Positions 1-7,170 of a DNA stretch of 64,000 nt are shown here, one piece after another (the stretch's first letter is position 1; every line of letters begins with the position of its first letter). The DNA is taken from contig VYCQ01000021.1 in assembly GCA_009843865.1 (NCBI GenBank), positions 1-64,000 of the forward strand, given 5' to 3'. The DNA is from Acidimicrobiia bacterium (GTDB lineage: Bacteria > Actinomycetota > Acidimicrobiia > Acidimicrobiales > Bin134). The position numbers and the translations under genes were made by a program. The notes beneath the pieces were generated by a model, which saw only the letters and a program-made list of their open reading frames with translations, ran no database searches and was not told the DNA's origin.

Positions 1-165
1 CACAACAACTTCTCCTGCCAGCAACTCCTCTTGTTCATCTGCCATCTTCAAAAACAGCAGATAAGTGAGCTGCTCCAGATAATCGCCATAAGACAAGCCA
101 TCGTCTCTAAGCACATCGCAAAAGTCCCATAACTTCTGCACCATGGCTTTAGGGTCAGAACTCAT
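1..165 (-). CDS. hsdM: Type I restriction-modification methyltransferase subunit HsdM, N-terminal part (cut by window edge)
   Basis: The minus strand encodes 55 residues from an ATG at 165 that run off the left edge. They read like the N-terminal helical domain of type I M subunits: a KLWDFCDVLRDDG stretch followed by YLEQLTYLLFLKMADE. In the family this domain precedes the SAM-binding N6-adenine methylase domain and contacts HsdS and DNA; the catalytic NPPF region would lie outside the window. The start is 36 bases beyond the doc stop codon, so antitoxin, doc and hsdM probably form one transcript. The matching hsdR and hsdS lie more than 11 kb away at 11745-15190, on the same strand but separated by cargo genes. 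Identification rests on the N-terminal motif only. Confidence 0.8.
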   Translation of the reverse strand, partial: MSSDPKAMVQKLWDFCDVLRDDGLSYGDYLEQLTYLLFLKMADEQEELLAGEVVV

Positions 166-201
166 CAACCCTTCACTATGTCACAACTAGAAATGTCACA
201 A

Positions 202-600
202 CTAGGAATCAAGAGCCTGCTCATACATGAGCAAGAGAGTTCCCGCAATGTCTTCAACACTCAAGGCAGCCGTTGCAACAGCCATCACCAAGTCATACAC
301 ATCGTCGTTGGCAACGCTACTCACACTAGCTGCGTTAAGTTCCAAGAAAACGGCAGCCGCAAGCCAGCCAAGCCGTTTGTTCCCATCAACAAGAGGATGG
401 TTGCTGACAATCGAATGCAACAGCGCACCGGCTTTGCTGTATATATCAGGATATGCATCTTCGCCAAACGCTGATGCCTGCGGTCGAGCGGCTGCTGCAC
501 CCAGTAAACCAAGATCGCGAACCGGTGGAGGGTCGCCCAACAGTCGACGGGCGAGTTCCAGCAAATCCTCGGCATCAAGGTATTCAACAGCGAGGGTCAC
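202..600 (-). CDS. doc: Doc-like toxin of the Fic/Doc family
   Basis: A 132-residue protein with the Fic-fold core motif HPLVDGNKR at about residues 67-75. It corresponds to HxFx(D/N)(A/G)N(K/G)R, with Leu in place of the usual Phe and the Lys-Arg ending typical of Doc rather than AMPylating Fic proteins. Doc of phage P1 inactivates EF-Tu by phosphorylation; the same activity here is inference. The length fits Doc (about 126 residues). Its start overlaps the stop of the upstream RHH antitoxin by four bases, the usual antitoxin-toxin order with coupled translation, and hsdM follows at once. Sitting inside a type I R-M locus, it may act as an addiction module or guard of that locus. Confidence 0.85.
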   Translation of the reverse strand: MTLAVEYLDAEDLLELARRLLGDPPPVRDLGLLGAAAARPQASAFGEDAYPDIYSKAGALLHSIVSNHPLVDGNKRLGWLAAAVFLELNAASVSSVANDDVYDLVMAVATAALSVEDIAGTLLLMYEQALDS

Positions 601-800
601 TCGCCTAGGCGCTGCAACGCAACGCCATGGCGCTGCGTAATCAACTCAGCGGCAACTGCAACTCGGTCGCGATGATCGGCCTTAGCGATGTACTCGCGCA
701 CTGCTCGCCGCACGGTCTCTTGCATAGACATACCCTCAAGCACTGCTCGCTCTCGCAAAGCGTCTTGTTCTTCCTCAGTAAGCCTAAGCGTCATGGCCAT
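597..800 (-). CDS. Ribbon-helix-helix antitoxin, partner of Doc
   Basis: A 67-residue protein beginning MAMTLRLTEEEQDALRERA, a short beta strand followed by two helices as in CopG/Arc-type ribbon-helix-helix DNA-binding antitoxins. The C-terminal 30 residues are charged and probably neutralise Doc. The stop overlaps the doc start by four bases. An alternative start lies at 794 (MTLRLTEEE). No good Shine-Dalgarno sequence is visible. A perfect inverted repeat at 809-827, just upstream of the start, is the likely operator for autoregulation. P1 Doc is instead paired with Phd, an unrelated fold; RHH-Doc pairs are also known. Confidence 0.8.
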   Translation of the reverse strand: MAMTLRLTEEEQDALRERAVLEGMSMQETVRRAVREYIAKADHRDRVAVAAELITQRHGVALQRLGE

Positions 801-808
801 TTAAAGGA

Positions 809-827
809 TGGTATCAGCTAGATACCA
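809..827. promoter_or_regulatory. Inverted repeat, likely operator of the RHH antitoxin-doc operon
   Basis: TGGTATC and GATACCA are perfect 7-base arms around the 5-base centre AGCTA, ending nine bases from the antitoxin ATG. Ribbon-helix-helix antitoxins bind such short palindromes over their own promoter; the assignment to this regulator is inference. Two tandem copies of GGGTCGCAGATAC lie directly behind at 841-853 and 854-866, of unknown meaning. Confidence 0.5.
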
Positions 828-902
828 GACTGCAAATACTGGGTCGCAGATACGGGTCGCAGATACTAGGTATAAAAGGGCTATGGCAGCCCGACACTAG
901 GT

Positions 903-2261
903 TCAGGAAACCAGAGGGTAGCTGCAAGCCTCGTCGCCGATTGGCCTGGTAACAGCTCCTTGGATCAAAGCTTGGCTGCGAGGCGGAGGAGCGAGAAAGT
1001 AGCGGCGCTGGCTTGAGTCGAATTCGACGGTGTAGCCATGCTTGTGGACTCTGGCATGGCACCGGGGACAAAGAAGAACGAGGTTAGCGATATCGGTGAG
1101 ACCGCCTTCTTCCCATGTCAAGATGTGATGGACTTCGCAAGCGGTTGGGTGTAAACCACAGCCGATGCAGTGGCGATCTCGTCGATATAACGCCAGCCTC
1201 TGTGCCCGGGTAGCTGAACGCTGAGCCCGACCGATGTAAAGCGGCTGGCCGTCAACATCAAAGATGGCTGGCACGATCTCGGCATCACAGGCCAACCTAC
1301 GCATCTCGTCAACGCTGATCGGAGTGCCGTCGATGAGACCAGCGCGCTCAAGCTTTCCGGTGATGGCGTTGTAATCAACAGAAACGACCAACACCGTCTT
1401 TTGCGGAGCGAGGTTGCCATATTCATGGCTGTCTGCCCGATCAGGATCATCTTGTACACCTGCGGGAACATCCTGGGGCTGCTGGGTTATCAAAGCAACA
1501 AGGGCATCGGCAGTACGCTGCTCCCAAGTGCGATCACCACCATGGGCAGCATCGTCACGAAGCAACTTTGAGTTCATGGCATCAAGCGCAGTGCGAACCC
1601 TCTCACCGGCGACACGATCAAATTCAGCATGCAGCACCACCATGTCTTCGTCGCCATCAAACACCTTGGCATGTCTGCGTGCCTGTTGCCGCTCAATGCG
1701 GTCTAGACCTATTGAAGACAAACGCTCATCCTCGCTCGCGGCTAGTGTCTTCTTAAATTCACCGCAATCTTGTTGAATGGCGAGGACGACCAACTCCGAC
1801 TGTTCGTCCTCGCCAATGGGTACACGGCCATGCGAATCGGCGATCAGGGCCGCATGGTCCATCGTGATCCAACCGTCTTTGGCTGCTGCCAATACATTGG
1901 GCATGGCACGAAGCCCCTTGGCGACCTTCGCCTGCTTGCGCGCTTTCGGCCCGCTCAACCCAAACTGAGAGCAGACCGCAAAAACCGCTTCGTCACCTTC
2001 AACCTCACCGAGCCTAGCCAGCAGATTAGCCAGTAAACCCTCAGCCTGACGACGAGCTAAATCAGTCTGAATTATCAGCTTGACCAAATCAGAAGTGCCG
2101 AGTGAAGAAACATCAACCGCAGTGTTCTGACCATGCGCATCGCTACCGCAATCGCAGCGACGAGCACTCTCTATGGTGCCTTCTATGGCACCCTCGGCGG
2201 CACCCTCTATACCACCTTCGATAGCAATCTTGGTGGCAATGGTGGCAGACCCAAACTCCAT
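903..2261 (-). CDS. DUF222 domain protein with C-terminal HNH endonuclease domain
   Basis: A 452-residue protein. A helical DUF222 region occupies about residues 55-330. A McrA-like HNH domain follows near residues 365-415: CIGCG, then EVHHI, then CPRCHARVHKHGY, giving two CxxC zinc-binding pairs and the catalytic His pair. This architecture is very common and multicopy in actinobacteria (the 13E12 repeat family of Mycobacterium). It is mobile-element-associated, and its biological role is not settled. The N-terminus holds a short imperfect repeat (IEGG, IEGA, AEGA, IEGT), encoded by a roughly 12-base repeat near 2170-2230 that could vary in copy number. The gene stands alone, with an AT-rich non-coding stretch on its 5' side. 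Confidence 0.85.
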   Translation of the reverse strand: MEFGSATIATKIAIEGGIEGAAEGAIEGTIESARRCDCGSDAHGQNTAVDVSSLGTSDLVKLIIQTDLARRQAEGLLANLLARLGEVEGDEAVFAVCSQFGLSGPKARKQAKVAKGLRAMPNVLAAAKDGWITMDHAALIADSHGRVPIGEDEQSELVVLAIQQDCGEFKKTLAASEDERLSSIGLDRIERQQARRHAKVFDGDEDMVVLHAEFDRVAGERVRTALDAMNSKLLRDDAAHGGDRTWEQRTADALVALITQQPQDVPAGVQDDPDRADSHEYGNLAPQKTVLVVSVDYNAITGKLERAGLIDGTPISVDEMRRLACDAEIVPAIFDVDGQPLYIGRAQRSATRAQRLALYRRDRHCIGCGLHPTACEVHHILTWEEGGLTDIANLVLLCPRCHARVHKHGYTVEFDSSQRRYFLAPPPRSQALIQGAVTRPIGDEACSYPLVS

Positions 2262-2524
2262 GCATGTAATAATACCAGCACTTGTGACAATATGCAGTCG
2301 AAATAACGGAGTTTTTTAGATATATATTAAAATATTTAAGAAATCTTTAAATTGTTTGGAAATATATGGTTAGGATAAACTCAAGTTAGTTTTTCTTTAA
2401 GGTCTTATAATGAAAGGTGACCGGAAACAGAACTTTCAATGTCTCTGATAAACTTCGCCCAAGCCGACGTATCAGCATGAACACTGTGGCGAACCAAAGA
2501 ATGTAAAAGTAGGTAATAGCAGCA
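2262..2524. other. AT-rich intergenic stretch
   Basis: No coding region is recognised here. Bases 2310-2420 are conspicuously AT-rich compared with everything around (runs such as TATATATTAAAATATTTAAG). This fits a promoter region for the minus-strand HNH gene or an acquired segment. No inverted terminal repeats or transposase remnants are visible. Confidence 0.4.
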
Positions 2525-2609
2525 ATGACCTCGGCTCCCCTTGACGACCCTAGCCTCAATGATGCATACGCACTGGCCTACAAAATGGGTTTAAGGACTC
2601 TGATGGCAA

Positions 2610-2906
2610 GTGATCGCCACAACAGGCTTCGCCACTATTGTTATCTGCACCATGTGCATCTGGCGACGGGTCAAAATCCAAACCACCCAGAACTCAAAAA
2701 CGCTAATCGGCTCCTTCATTGAGGGAACTCCGCCGATGACACTGCCCAAACTACATCGAGAGTTAGCCATTTGGTTCGGCACTCACGCCGACAGGAATCG
2801 AGTGCCGTTGACACAAATGCAAAGAACGTTTAGCGTCAGCCAATTCGCATTACTAATACAAATGTTCGGACTCATAGCCACGATAGGAGATGCGATCCAT
2901 GTTTAG
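2610..2906 (+). CDS. Possible small membrane protein, unrecognised
   Basis: A GTG-started frame of 98 codons whose N-terminus is hydrophobic (residues 2-18, IATTGFATIVICTMCIW) followed by basic residues, as in a single-pass membrane anchor; the rest is soluble-looking. An AAGGA sequence lies about 12 bases upstream of the GTG, a poor distance. A different frame beginning at 2525 (MTSAPLDDPSLNDAYALAY) overlaps its first part, so this could also be one older gene broken by a frameshift. The stop overlaps the next small frame (2899) by eight bases. I do not recognise it and give it low weight. Confidence 0.25.
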   Translation: MIATTGFATIVICTMCIWRRVKIQTTQNSKTLIGSFIEGTPPMTLPKLHRELAIWFGTHADRNRVPLTQMQRTFSVSQFALLIQMFGLIATIGDAIHV

Positions 2907-3057
2907 GAAAAATCGCAAAAACGACAAAACCGCCAAACCCAAAGAAACCCGCCGCGCTCACATCGACGACCTGCCAGAACCGACCACCCCCGACCCTGGC
3001 AATATGGAACTTCGTAGCTACCAAGACACAGATAAACAAGACACACGCCGTCAATAG
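2899..3057 (+). CDS. Possible 52-residue basic small protein, unrecognised
   Basis: A short frame (MFRKNRKNDKTAKPKETRR...) that is very rich in Lys, Arg, Asp and Pro and has no hydrophobic segment. The support is a GGAG sequence ten bases upstream of its ATG and its overlap with the preceding small frame. It could be a real accessory peptide or chance. Confidence 0.25.
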   Translation: MFRKNRKNDKTAKPKETRRAHIDDLPEPTTPDPGNMELRSYQDTDKQDTRRQ

Positions 3058-3102
3058 CCCCTTTAACAAGCAAACTCTAGACAAACCGCCAAGAAGCAAC
3101 AA

Positions 3103-3335
3103 TGCAACCCCATAACTGCTCCTCAACAGCTACAAACGCGTCGCCCCTCACCGTGTCGGAAGCTCAAAAAAGTGGAACCCTGCACCTCTCCGGACGGCGA
3201 GTGACCAGGTTTCTGCGCGTTAAGAGATACGCAAAAACACCCGACAGAAAGCACAAAAACAGGGATCAGAACAACTTCGCCCTGTGGCCGGTGGAGCCAA
3301 GGGACAGCTACAGGCTATGGGTTCGCTTCGGAGAC
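3103..3335 (+). pseudogene. Decayed third copy of the compound repeat, with a DUF2442 N-terminal remnant
   Basis: Three blocks of the longer repeats at 5145 and 10743 recur here in the same order and orientation, with internal deletions. An hsdS-tail piece (about 3103-3162) ends in CCCCTCACCGTGTCGGA. The hairpin block (3178-3209) follows, and then about 100 bases matching the start of the DUF2442 gene at 11141. The last part encodes VEPRDSYRLWVRF, the conserved DUF2442 opening, with the Trp codon TGG that is a stop in the 11141 copy. Similarity stops close to the 3' end of the AlbA_2 gene (3336), which apparently replaced the rest of DUF2442. The plus-strand frame stays open to 3362 but is a truncated remnant. 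Confidence 0.7.
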
Positions 3336-5111
3336 TTAGGTGCGGCGGTAGTCGAGCAGTGACGAGCGTCCTTCGATAGCGGTCACGGTCACCAACAGCA
3401 CGTTCCCGTTGGCATCTTCGAGTCGTAGCTGATCAGTACCGGGCGCGAAGTGAACCGGCTGCTGCTGGCCTCCGTTGATTGCCACATTGTCCGCATACAG
3501 GTAAGTGCGGTCGTGAGTATCACGGATGGGGTTCAGCCGTCCCTCTAGGCCCGGCAGGAATCCCGTGGACTCGGCGAATACTGCCGAACCGCCGTCCGGC
3601 ACTGGTTTCAGTTCTATGGCAAGCGCACGCTCTGCGGGCACCCAACCCCGCTCCACATGGGCAACACAGCCCTCACTCGCTACGAACACGGTCATGGGCA
3701 ACTCGGCCGAGTGCAGCTCCAGATGCGCGTCGCCCTGGGCATCGGTCACAGCACGCTTCCATGTCTTGTTCGGGAATAGTGCCAGCACCGTAGCTCCTGC
3801 TATCGGCAGTCCGGCACTACGCACCGTCACGACGGGGGCTGCGGGATCCGCTGGTGGTGGTGCCGCGGGAATGGTCAGACACAGCTCATCGCCATCAAGC
3901 AACCGGTAGATCGGCAGCTTGCCAGTAAGCGCCTGGGTCTCGCGCCGGATAATCGTCACCCCATCGCCCCTGCGCTCCATGAAATAACTCCGACCCGCAG
4001 CATCAATCCCGCTCGCGTCCAAACGTCCAAAGACCGACGTGAGCAGTTCATTGCGTGTGGCCTGCCGCTCTCCCATGCTGTCGATGCTCAAACTGTTAGG
4101 CAGCGACCCGAGCGAGCACAGCTCAAGGCGGTCAGCAAAGATAGACAGACGGATTCTGCTTGAGCGCAGCGCGTAATCGCGATGAACAACGGCATTCACG
4201 ACCGCTTCGAAGACCGCAGCAAGGCTGTACTCGGGCACGTTCTCCCTCGCCGGAGTCTTGCGTGCGCTTACCCGCATATTCCGCTCCACAAACAGCAGCA
4301 CGTCACGGACCTGGCGGTCAAGCGGACCATCGATCGTCTGTGCGTCGAGTTGGCCGGACGCACGGTCGGTGCCTCGATAGCGCACCGCTGAGATCTCCGC
4401 CGCCGGGATCCACTCCGCCGGACGATGCGTACACATCAAAACCCCAGCTACCGAGGCACGCTCTTCGCCGGTCTCATCTCGAGTGAGCAGGCCCAGCTTC
4501 GCTAGGCCTACCTGGGGATCGGCCTGTCCGTGGGGGCTGAGCAACGGTCGCCACAGATCCACCTCCAGTGTCGAGAATCCAGTGGCTCCTACCGGCTGAT
4601 GGTCGAACCCCATAAACCGAGCCTGACCAAGACGTTGCGCCAACCGAAGTCGCTCATCGGGTGACAAAGGCACATTCGCAGCGCCTACACGCTGCAAGGC
4701 ACCGTTCGGGCCGTCGTGCTGAGCGTCGCCGCTAGGCACAGCAACCAACAGAAACGCCTTGCCTTCGTACTCCTGGCGATAAATCCGCACCCGCACCGGC
4801 GGTTTCACCGAGTCGGTGCTGACCTCGCGGACTGCCGTTTCAGCTATATCTAACTGCTGACGCGACATGTCAGTCACCACACCTGCGTCGGTGACCCCCA
4901 AAAGCAGCACGCCACCGTCTGAGTTAGCGAAAGCCACTATCGAATCAGCCCAAGAGTCGCGCTGCGAGGAGGCCACTTTGCTGCCTCGGAACTGGACCTC
5001 CTTGAACTCCCAGCCGCTGTCCTCACCGAGCCGGAGGTGACGCTCGACGACATCATCGGGAAACGGCAAATCAAGCATTCGTCCGGACGATACCGTGTTG
5101 TCAGCCATCAT
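3336..5111 (-). CDS. AlbA_2 (Schlafen-type) domain protein with ATPase-like domain and C-terminal Ig-like domain
   Basis: A 591-residue protein. The N-terminal AlbA_2 domain shows the motifs WEFKEVQ (residues 34-40) and AFANSDGGVLLLGVTD (60-75), known from putative nucleic-acid-binding AlbA_2/Schlafen-like proteins. Residues about 280-420 match the associated GHKL-like ATP-binding domain (EAVVNAVVHRDY at 302-313). Residues about 440-520 resemble a carboxypeptidase-regulatory or Cna-B beta-sandwich (PIAGATVLALF...TDAQGDAHLEL), unusual in a cytoplasmic protein. The start overlaps the stop of an hsdS fragment by four bases. AlbA_2 proteins are regular passengers in type I R-M operons, so a role in defence or in controlling R-M is inferred. 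By eye the gene is richer in GC than its neighbours. Confidence 0.8.
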   Translation of the reverse strand: MMADNTVSSGRMLDLPFPDDVVERHLRLGEDSGWEFKEVQFRGSKVASSQRDSWADSIVAFANSDGGVLLLGVTDAGVVTDMSRQQLDIAETAVREVSTDSVKPPVRVRIYRQEYEGKAFLLVAVPSGDAQHDGPNGALQRVGAANVPLSPDERLRLAQRLGQARFMGFDHQPVGATGFSTLEVDLWRPLLSPHGQADPQVGLAKLGLLTRDETGEERASVAGVLMCTHRPAEWIPAAEISAVRYRGTDRASGQLDAQTIDGPLDRQVRDVLLFVERNMRVSARKTPARENVPEYSLAAVFEAVVNAVVHRDYALRSSRIRLSIFADRLELCSLGSLPNSLSIDSMGERQATRNELLTSVFGRLDASGIDAAGRSYFMERRGDGVTIIRRETQALTGKLPIYRLLDGDELCLTIPAAPPPADPAAPVVTVRSAGLPIAGATVLALFPNKTWKRAVTDAQGDAHLELHSAELPMTVFVASEGCVAHVERGWVPAERALAIELKPVPDGGSAVFAESTGFLPGLEGRLNPIRDTHDRTYLYADNVAINGGQQQPVHFAPGTDQLRLEDANGNVLLVTVTAIEGRSSLLDYRRT

Positions 5112-5302
5112 GTACCTAACCCTATGCGCTCTAGCAGGGCTGACGCTGGTTCGTCGTTAGGGTCTTGAGGTACGAGCTGGTCGGAGAAAGCATTCATAAG
5201 AACCCGACGACGCAAACCCCGCAATTTCTGCTCAACAGCAGCAAGCGTATCACCCCTCACCGTGTCGGAGCACAAAGGTTGTGTGCACAACCTCGTGAGC
5301 AA
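5108..5302 (-). pseudogene. hsdS: Fragment of hsdS (3' tail only), copy A
   Basis: The 64-codon frame ends with RRRVLMNAFSDQLVPQDP and then NDEPASALLERI, the C-terminal conserved tail of type I S subunits. The same tail is present in the full hsdS at 11745 and in copy B at 10706. The target-recognition domain is absent, and the first 20 residues correspond to promoter-block DNA on the other strand, so this is a remnant. Its stop overlaps the AlbA_2 start, suggesting the AlbA_2 gene was once translationally coupled to a complete hsdS. Confidence 0.8.
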
Positions 5303-5428
5303 TAAAGGTTGCGTCTAGTCGCAAAATCACTATGATGGAAGGAGCCGAGAGCGGTAGCTCAAGGAAGTGGAGCCCGGTACCTCTCCGGACGGTGAGTGGC
5401 CGGGTTTCTGCGCGTCAGGGGAGGCACG
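5145..5428. repeat. Direct repeat copy A (hsdS tail plus promoter/hairpin block)
   Basis: These 284 bases match 10743-11026 over the same length with no visible gap and roughly 15-20 substitutions counted by eye. The repeat joins the hsdS 3' tail (minus strand) to a plus-strand promoter-like block and two hairpins. To the right of copy A comes the minus-strand DUF3800-like gene; to the right of copy B comes the DUF2442 pseudogene. The two copies are in the same orientation and about 5.6 kb apart, so recombination between them would remove everything from 5.4 to 10.7 kb as a circle. Confidence 0.9.
5277..5404 (+). promoter_or_regulatory. Operator-like palindrome, promoter and structured RNA candidate (copy A)
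   Basis: A palindrome GGTTGTG-TG-CACAACC (5277-5292) precedes TTGCGT (5309-5314) and TATGAT (5331-5336) at 16-base spacing, a good sigma-70-type promoter on the plus strand. The predicted transcript folds into two hairpins: GAGCCG/CGG..CTC (5342-5360) and CCCGG/CCGGG with an inner CTC-CC/GG-GAG stem and GGAC loop (5373-5404). No coding frame continues through both copies, so the product is RNA or a leader. In copy A it points into the 3' end of the opposite-strand DUF3800-like gene. Confidence 0.45.
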
Positions 5429-5957
5429 AATCTACCTCTTTGACTTGCTCAACGAGCTCGCGAGTCCGCTGGCGCCAGCTGCCTCCAGCCCCGTAGGCCC
5501 ATGCCACGGCATCTGCGATCCATAGGAGCGGTTCCTCGTTGGGTCCCAAATGGGCGTAGGTCAACCTAGCTGGTGCTAATCCAAGGCGCTTCGCCTCGGC
5601 AATCTGGGTTTTCTCTTTAGCATCCTGGCTGATTTCCCGCCGTTCAATGACGAGCCGCTCTCCATTGACAGCATCTAAATCCTGCAACAACGCATCGATG
5701 CTGCGCTTTCGCGCCAGTGGTTCCTTTTCTCCCGACATATAGACCCAAACTCGAACTGGGAGTTTGACCATTCCTGCCAAGATCGACTTACGACATCTAT
5801 TGCTCTCAGTGGCGAAATGCAACCGGCGCTGCCCGGACAGGAGCATTCCTCGGAGGCTCACTCTGGATCGGGTAAGGTCTTCAGCTTCGACCACCACTGC
5901 ACAGACCAGGTAGGACCGACCCCGCCTCGATTCGTCAACGAACGCTTGAACAGTCAT
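5415..5957 (-). CDS. Hypothetical protein resembling DUF3800-type (RNase H-fold) proteins
   Basis: A 180-residue soluble protein. It opens with TVQAFVDESRRGRSYLV, an early Asp-Glu pair on a strand like the YxDESG start of DUF3800, and later has LLWIADAVAWAYGAGG, comparable to the C-terminal aspartate helix of that family. LHFATESNRCRK lies between. By memory, similar short proteins are widespread in actinobacteria and have no known function; an RNase H-like nuclease fold is my inference. Its start overlaps the stop of the winged-helix gene upstream by four bases, so the two form an operon. Both sit in the cassette between repeat copies A and B. Confidence 0.5.
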   Translation of the reverse strand: MTVQAFVDESRRGRSYLVCAVVVEAEDLTRSRVSLRGMLLSGQRRLHFATESNRCRKSILAGMVKLPVRVWVYMSGEKEPLARKRSIDALLQDLDAVNGERLVIERREISQDAKEKTQIAEAKRLGLAPARLTYAHLGPNEEPLLWIADAVAWAYGAGGSWRQRTRELVEQVKEVDSCLP

Positions 5958-6781
5958 TGGGGAGCCCCTGCCGAAGAGCCTTTCCGCTCCCTTGGTTCAA
6001 GTGGAGACCTGAGGGTGTAACGGTTCTCGAAGGTGAATCCTTCTGGTGCCAGCGGAGCAGTGATCCGATGCTTTTGGATGTCGAGCAATTCATGGTGTCG
6101 AAGACCTGTTGAACCTCGGTACAAGGTGTCGGCTGAGATCCCGTAGTAGTCGGGACCCCGCTCGAGCGGAAGAACAAAGCCATTGTGGTTACTCAGCCCG
6201 ATGATCAGAAAGACCAGTTCTGGGAGGGTCAGAAGCTCAAACCACCGTTTCGGCGGCCTAATACCTTCTTCTTCTTGGGCTGGCGTAGCTCCCTCGGTCC
6301 ATAGCGCGTGGGGGATGTTGATGAAGCCGCTTCCTGGTCGAGTGTAAAGATCACCGGAACCGTCTTCGCACAACAGGGTGAGCTCGGCCAATCGATTGCG
6401 GCGTGTCCGCACGAGTAGCTTGCGATCAACCAGACGTGTCCATGCCTTGGAAATACGACCCCTGGCTACCAAACCTGTCGGGTCGGGCAATCCGAGGGCG
6501 CGAGCCCAAACTGCAGAATGATGGGATACATCCCATGGCTCCTTGCTGGCCTTGGTGAGCGCTAGGAAATAGAGCAGCAATGCTGTACGGTCACGAGCAG
6601 ATACAAAACTGGCAAGAGGCCCCGGAATCGAAATGCTCTGTTGCTTTTGTTGAATGAAAGTCCGACGCAGGGGAAATGCATCACGCGACGTACTGCCAGC
6701 GATAGCATCCACGGTATCATGCGTGGATGCTGGACTGCCGTCTTGCGATGTGAACTGCATAGCACCAACATACCGATTCAT
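5954..6781 (-). CDS. Winged-helix-like DNA-binding protein, unrecognised family
   Basis: A 275-residue protein without membrane segments. The middle (about residues 85-145) reads like a winged helix-turn-helix: a helix LALTKASKEPWDVSHHSAVWARALGL is followed by a helix around GRISKAWTRLVDRKLLVRTRRNRL, which has the shape of a recognition helix plus wing. A second similar segment (ELVFLIIGLSNHNG to GLRHHELLDIQKHRI) suggests a duplicated winged-helix unit, as in replication initiators or repressor-type regulators. The ATG lies behind AAAGAG. It is the first gene of a pair with the DUF3800-like gene and is divergent from the membrane ATPase at 7171. It could regulate the cassette; nothing in the sequence proves this. 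Confidence 0.5.
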   Translation of the reverse strand: MNRYVGAMQFTSQDGSPASTHDTVDAIAGSTSRDAFPLRRTFIQQKQQSISIPGPLASFVSARDRTALLLYFLALTKASKEPWDVSHHSAVWARALGLPDPTGLVARGRISKAWTRLVDRKLLVRTRRNRLAELTLLCEDGSGDLYTRPGSGFINIPHALWTEGATPAQEEEGIRPPKRWFELLTLPELVFLIIGLSNHNGFVLPLERGPDYYGISADTLYRGSTGLRHHELLDIQKHRITAPLAPEGFTFENRYTLRSPLEPRERKGSSAGAPQ

Positions 6782-7170
6782 CTCTTTGTAAACAACTGAC
6801 TATAGCGATGACAACAAAGATCGAATTTCCGTTGTAGCGGTACCACAATGCTGCCCAAGCGGTATTACTACTAGAGCCACGTACAAACTCATACAACTAC
6901 CAGTTCAAGGTCCTAAGGACAAGTTCCTACTAGCCCCTTAACGGAATGATCTGTCAGCGACCGGTACGGCCCTTCGAGCTGGCGGATAGTAGGGGGATGG
7001 GAGAATTCCGTCGCCCTACAACCCAAAACGCAATAAGCGATCCATAATCGCCCAGCCGGAAATGGTGGCATTCGCAGGCGACCTCCCCAATGTTAACTAC
7101 TCTCCGCTCGAGACAACTGCAAGCGGACGAACTCACCGAAACCGTCACTATGCTGTGACAGACTTCATCC
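6782..7170. other. Divergent intergenic region of the 5.4-10.7 kb cassette
   Basis: About 390 bases without a convincing gene separate the minus-strand winged-helix gene from the plus-strand ATPase, so both promoters should lie here. I see GTTGTTTACAAAG (minus strand) close to the winged-helix start and the near-duplicated CGGTA motifs around 6838-6872 (AGCGGTACC and AGCGGTATT), but no clear operator. Small frames on the minus strand here look like chance. Confidence 0.35.

Noticed and set aside
5342-5365. tRNA-like D-arm (GGTAGCTCA) in the repeated block
   Set aside because: No acceptor stem, anticodon arm or T-loop (GGTTCGA) fits; the word belongs to a simple hairpin.
5341-5428. Short protein encoded by the plus-strand hairpin block
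   Set aside because: The frame open in copy A has a stop directly after ATGATGGAA in copy B, so it is not conserved.
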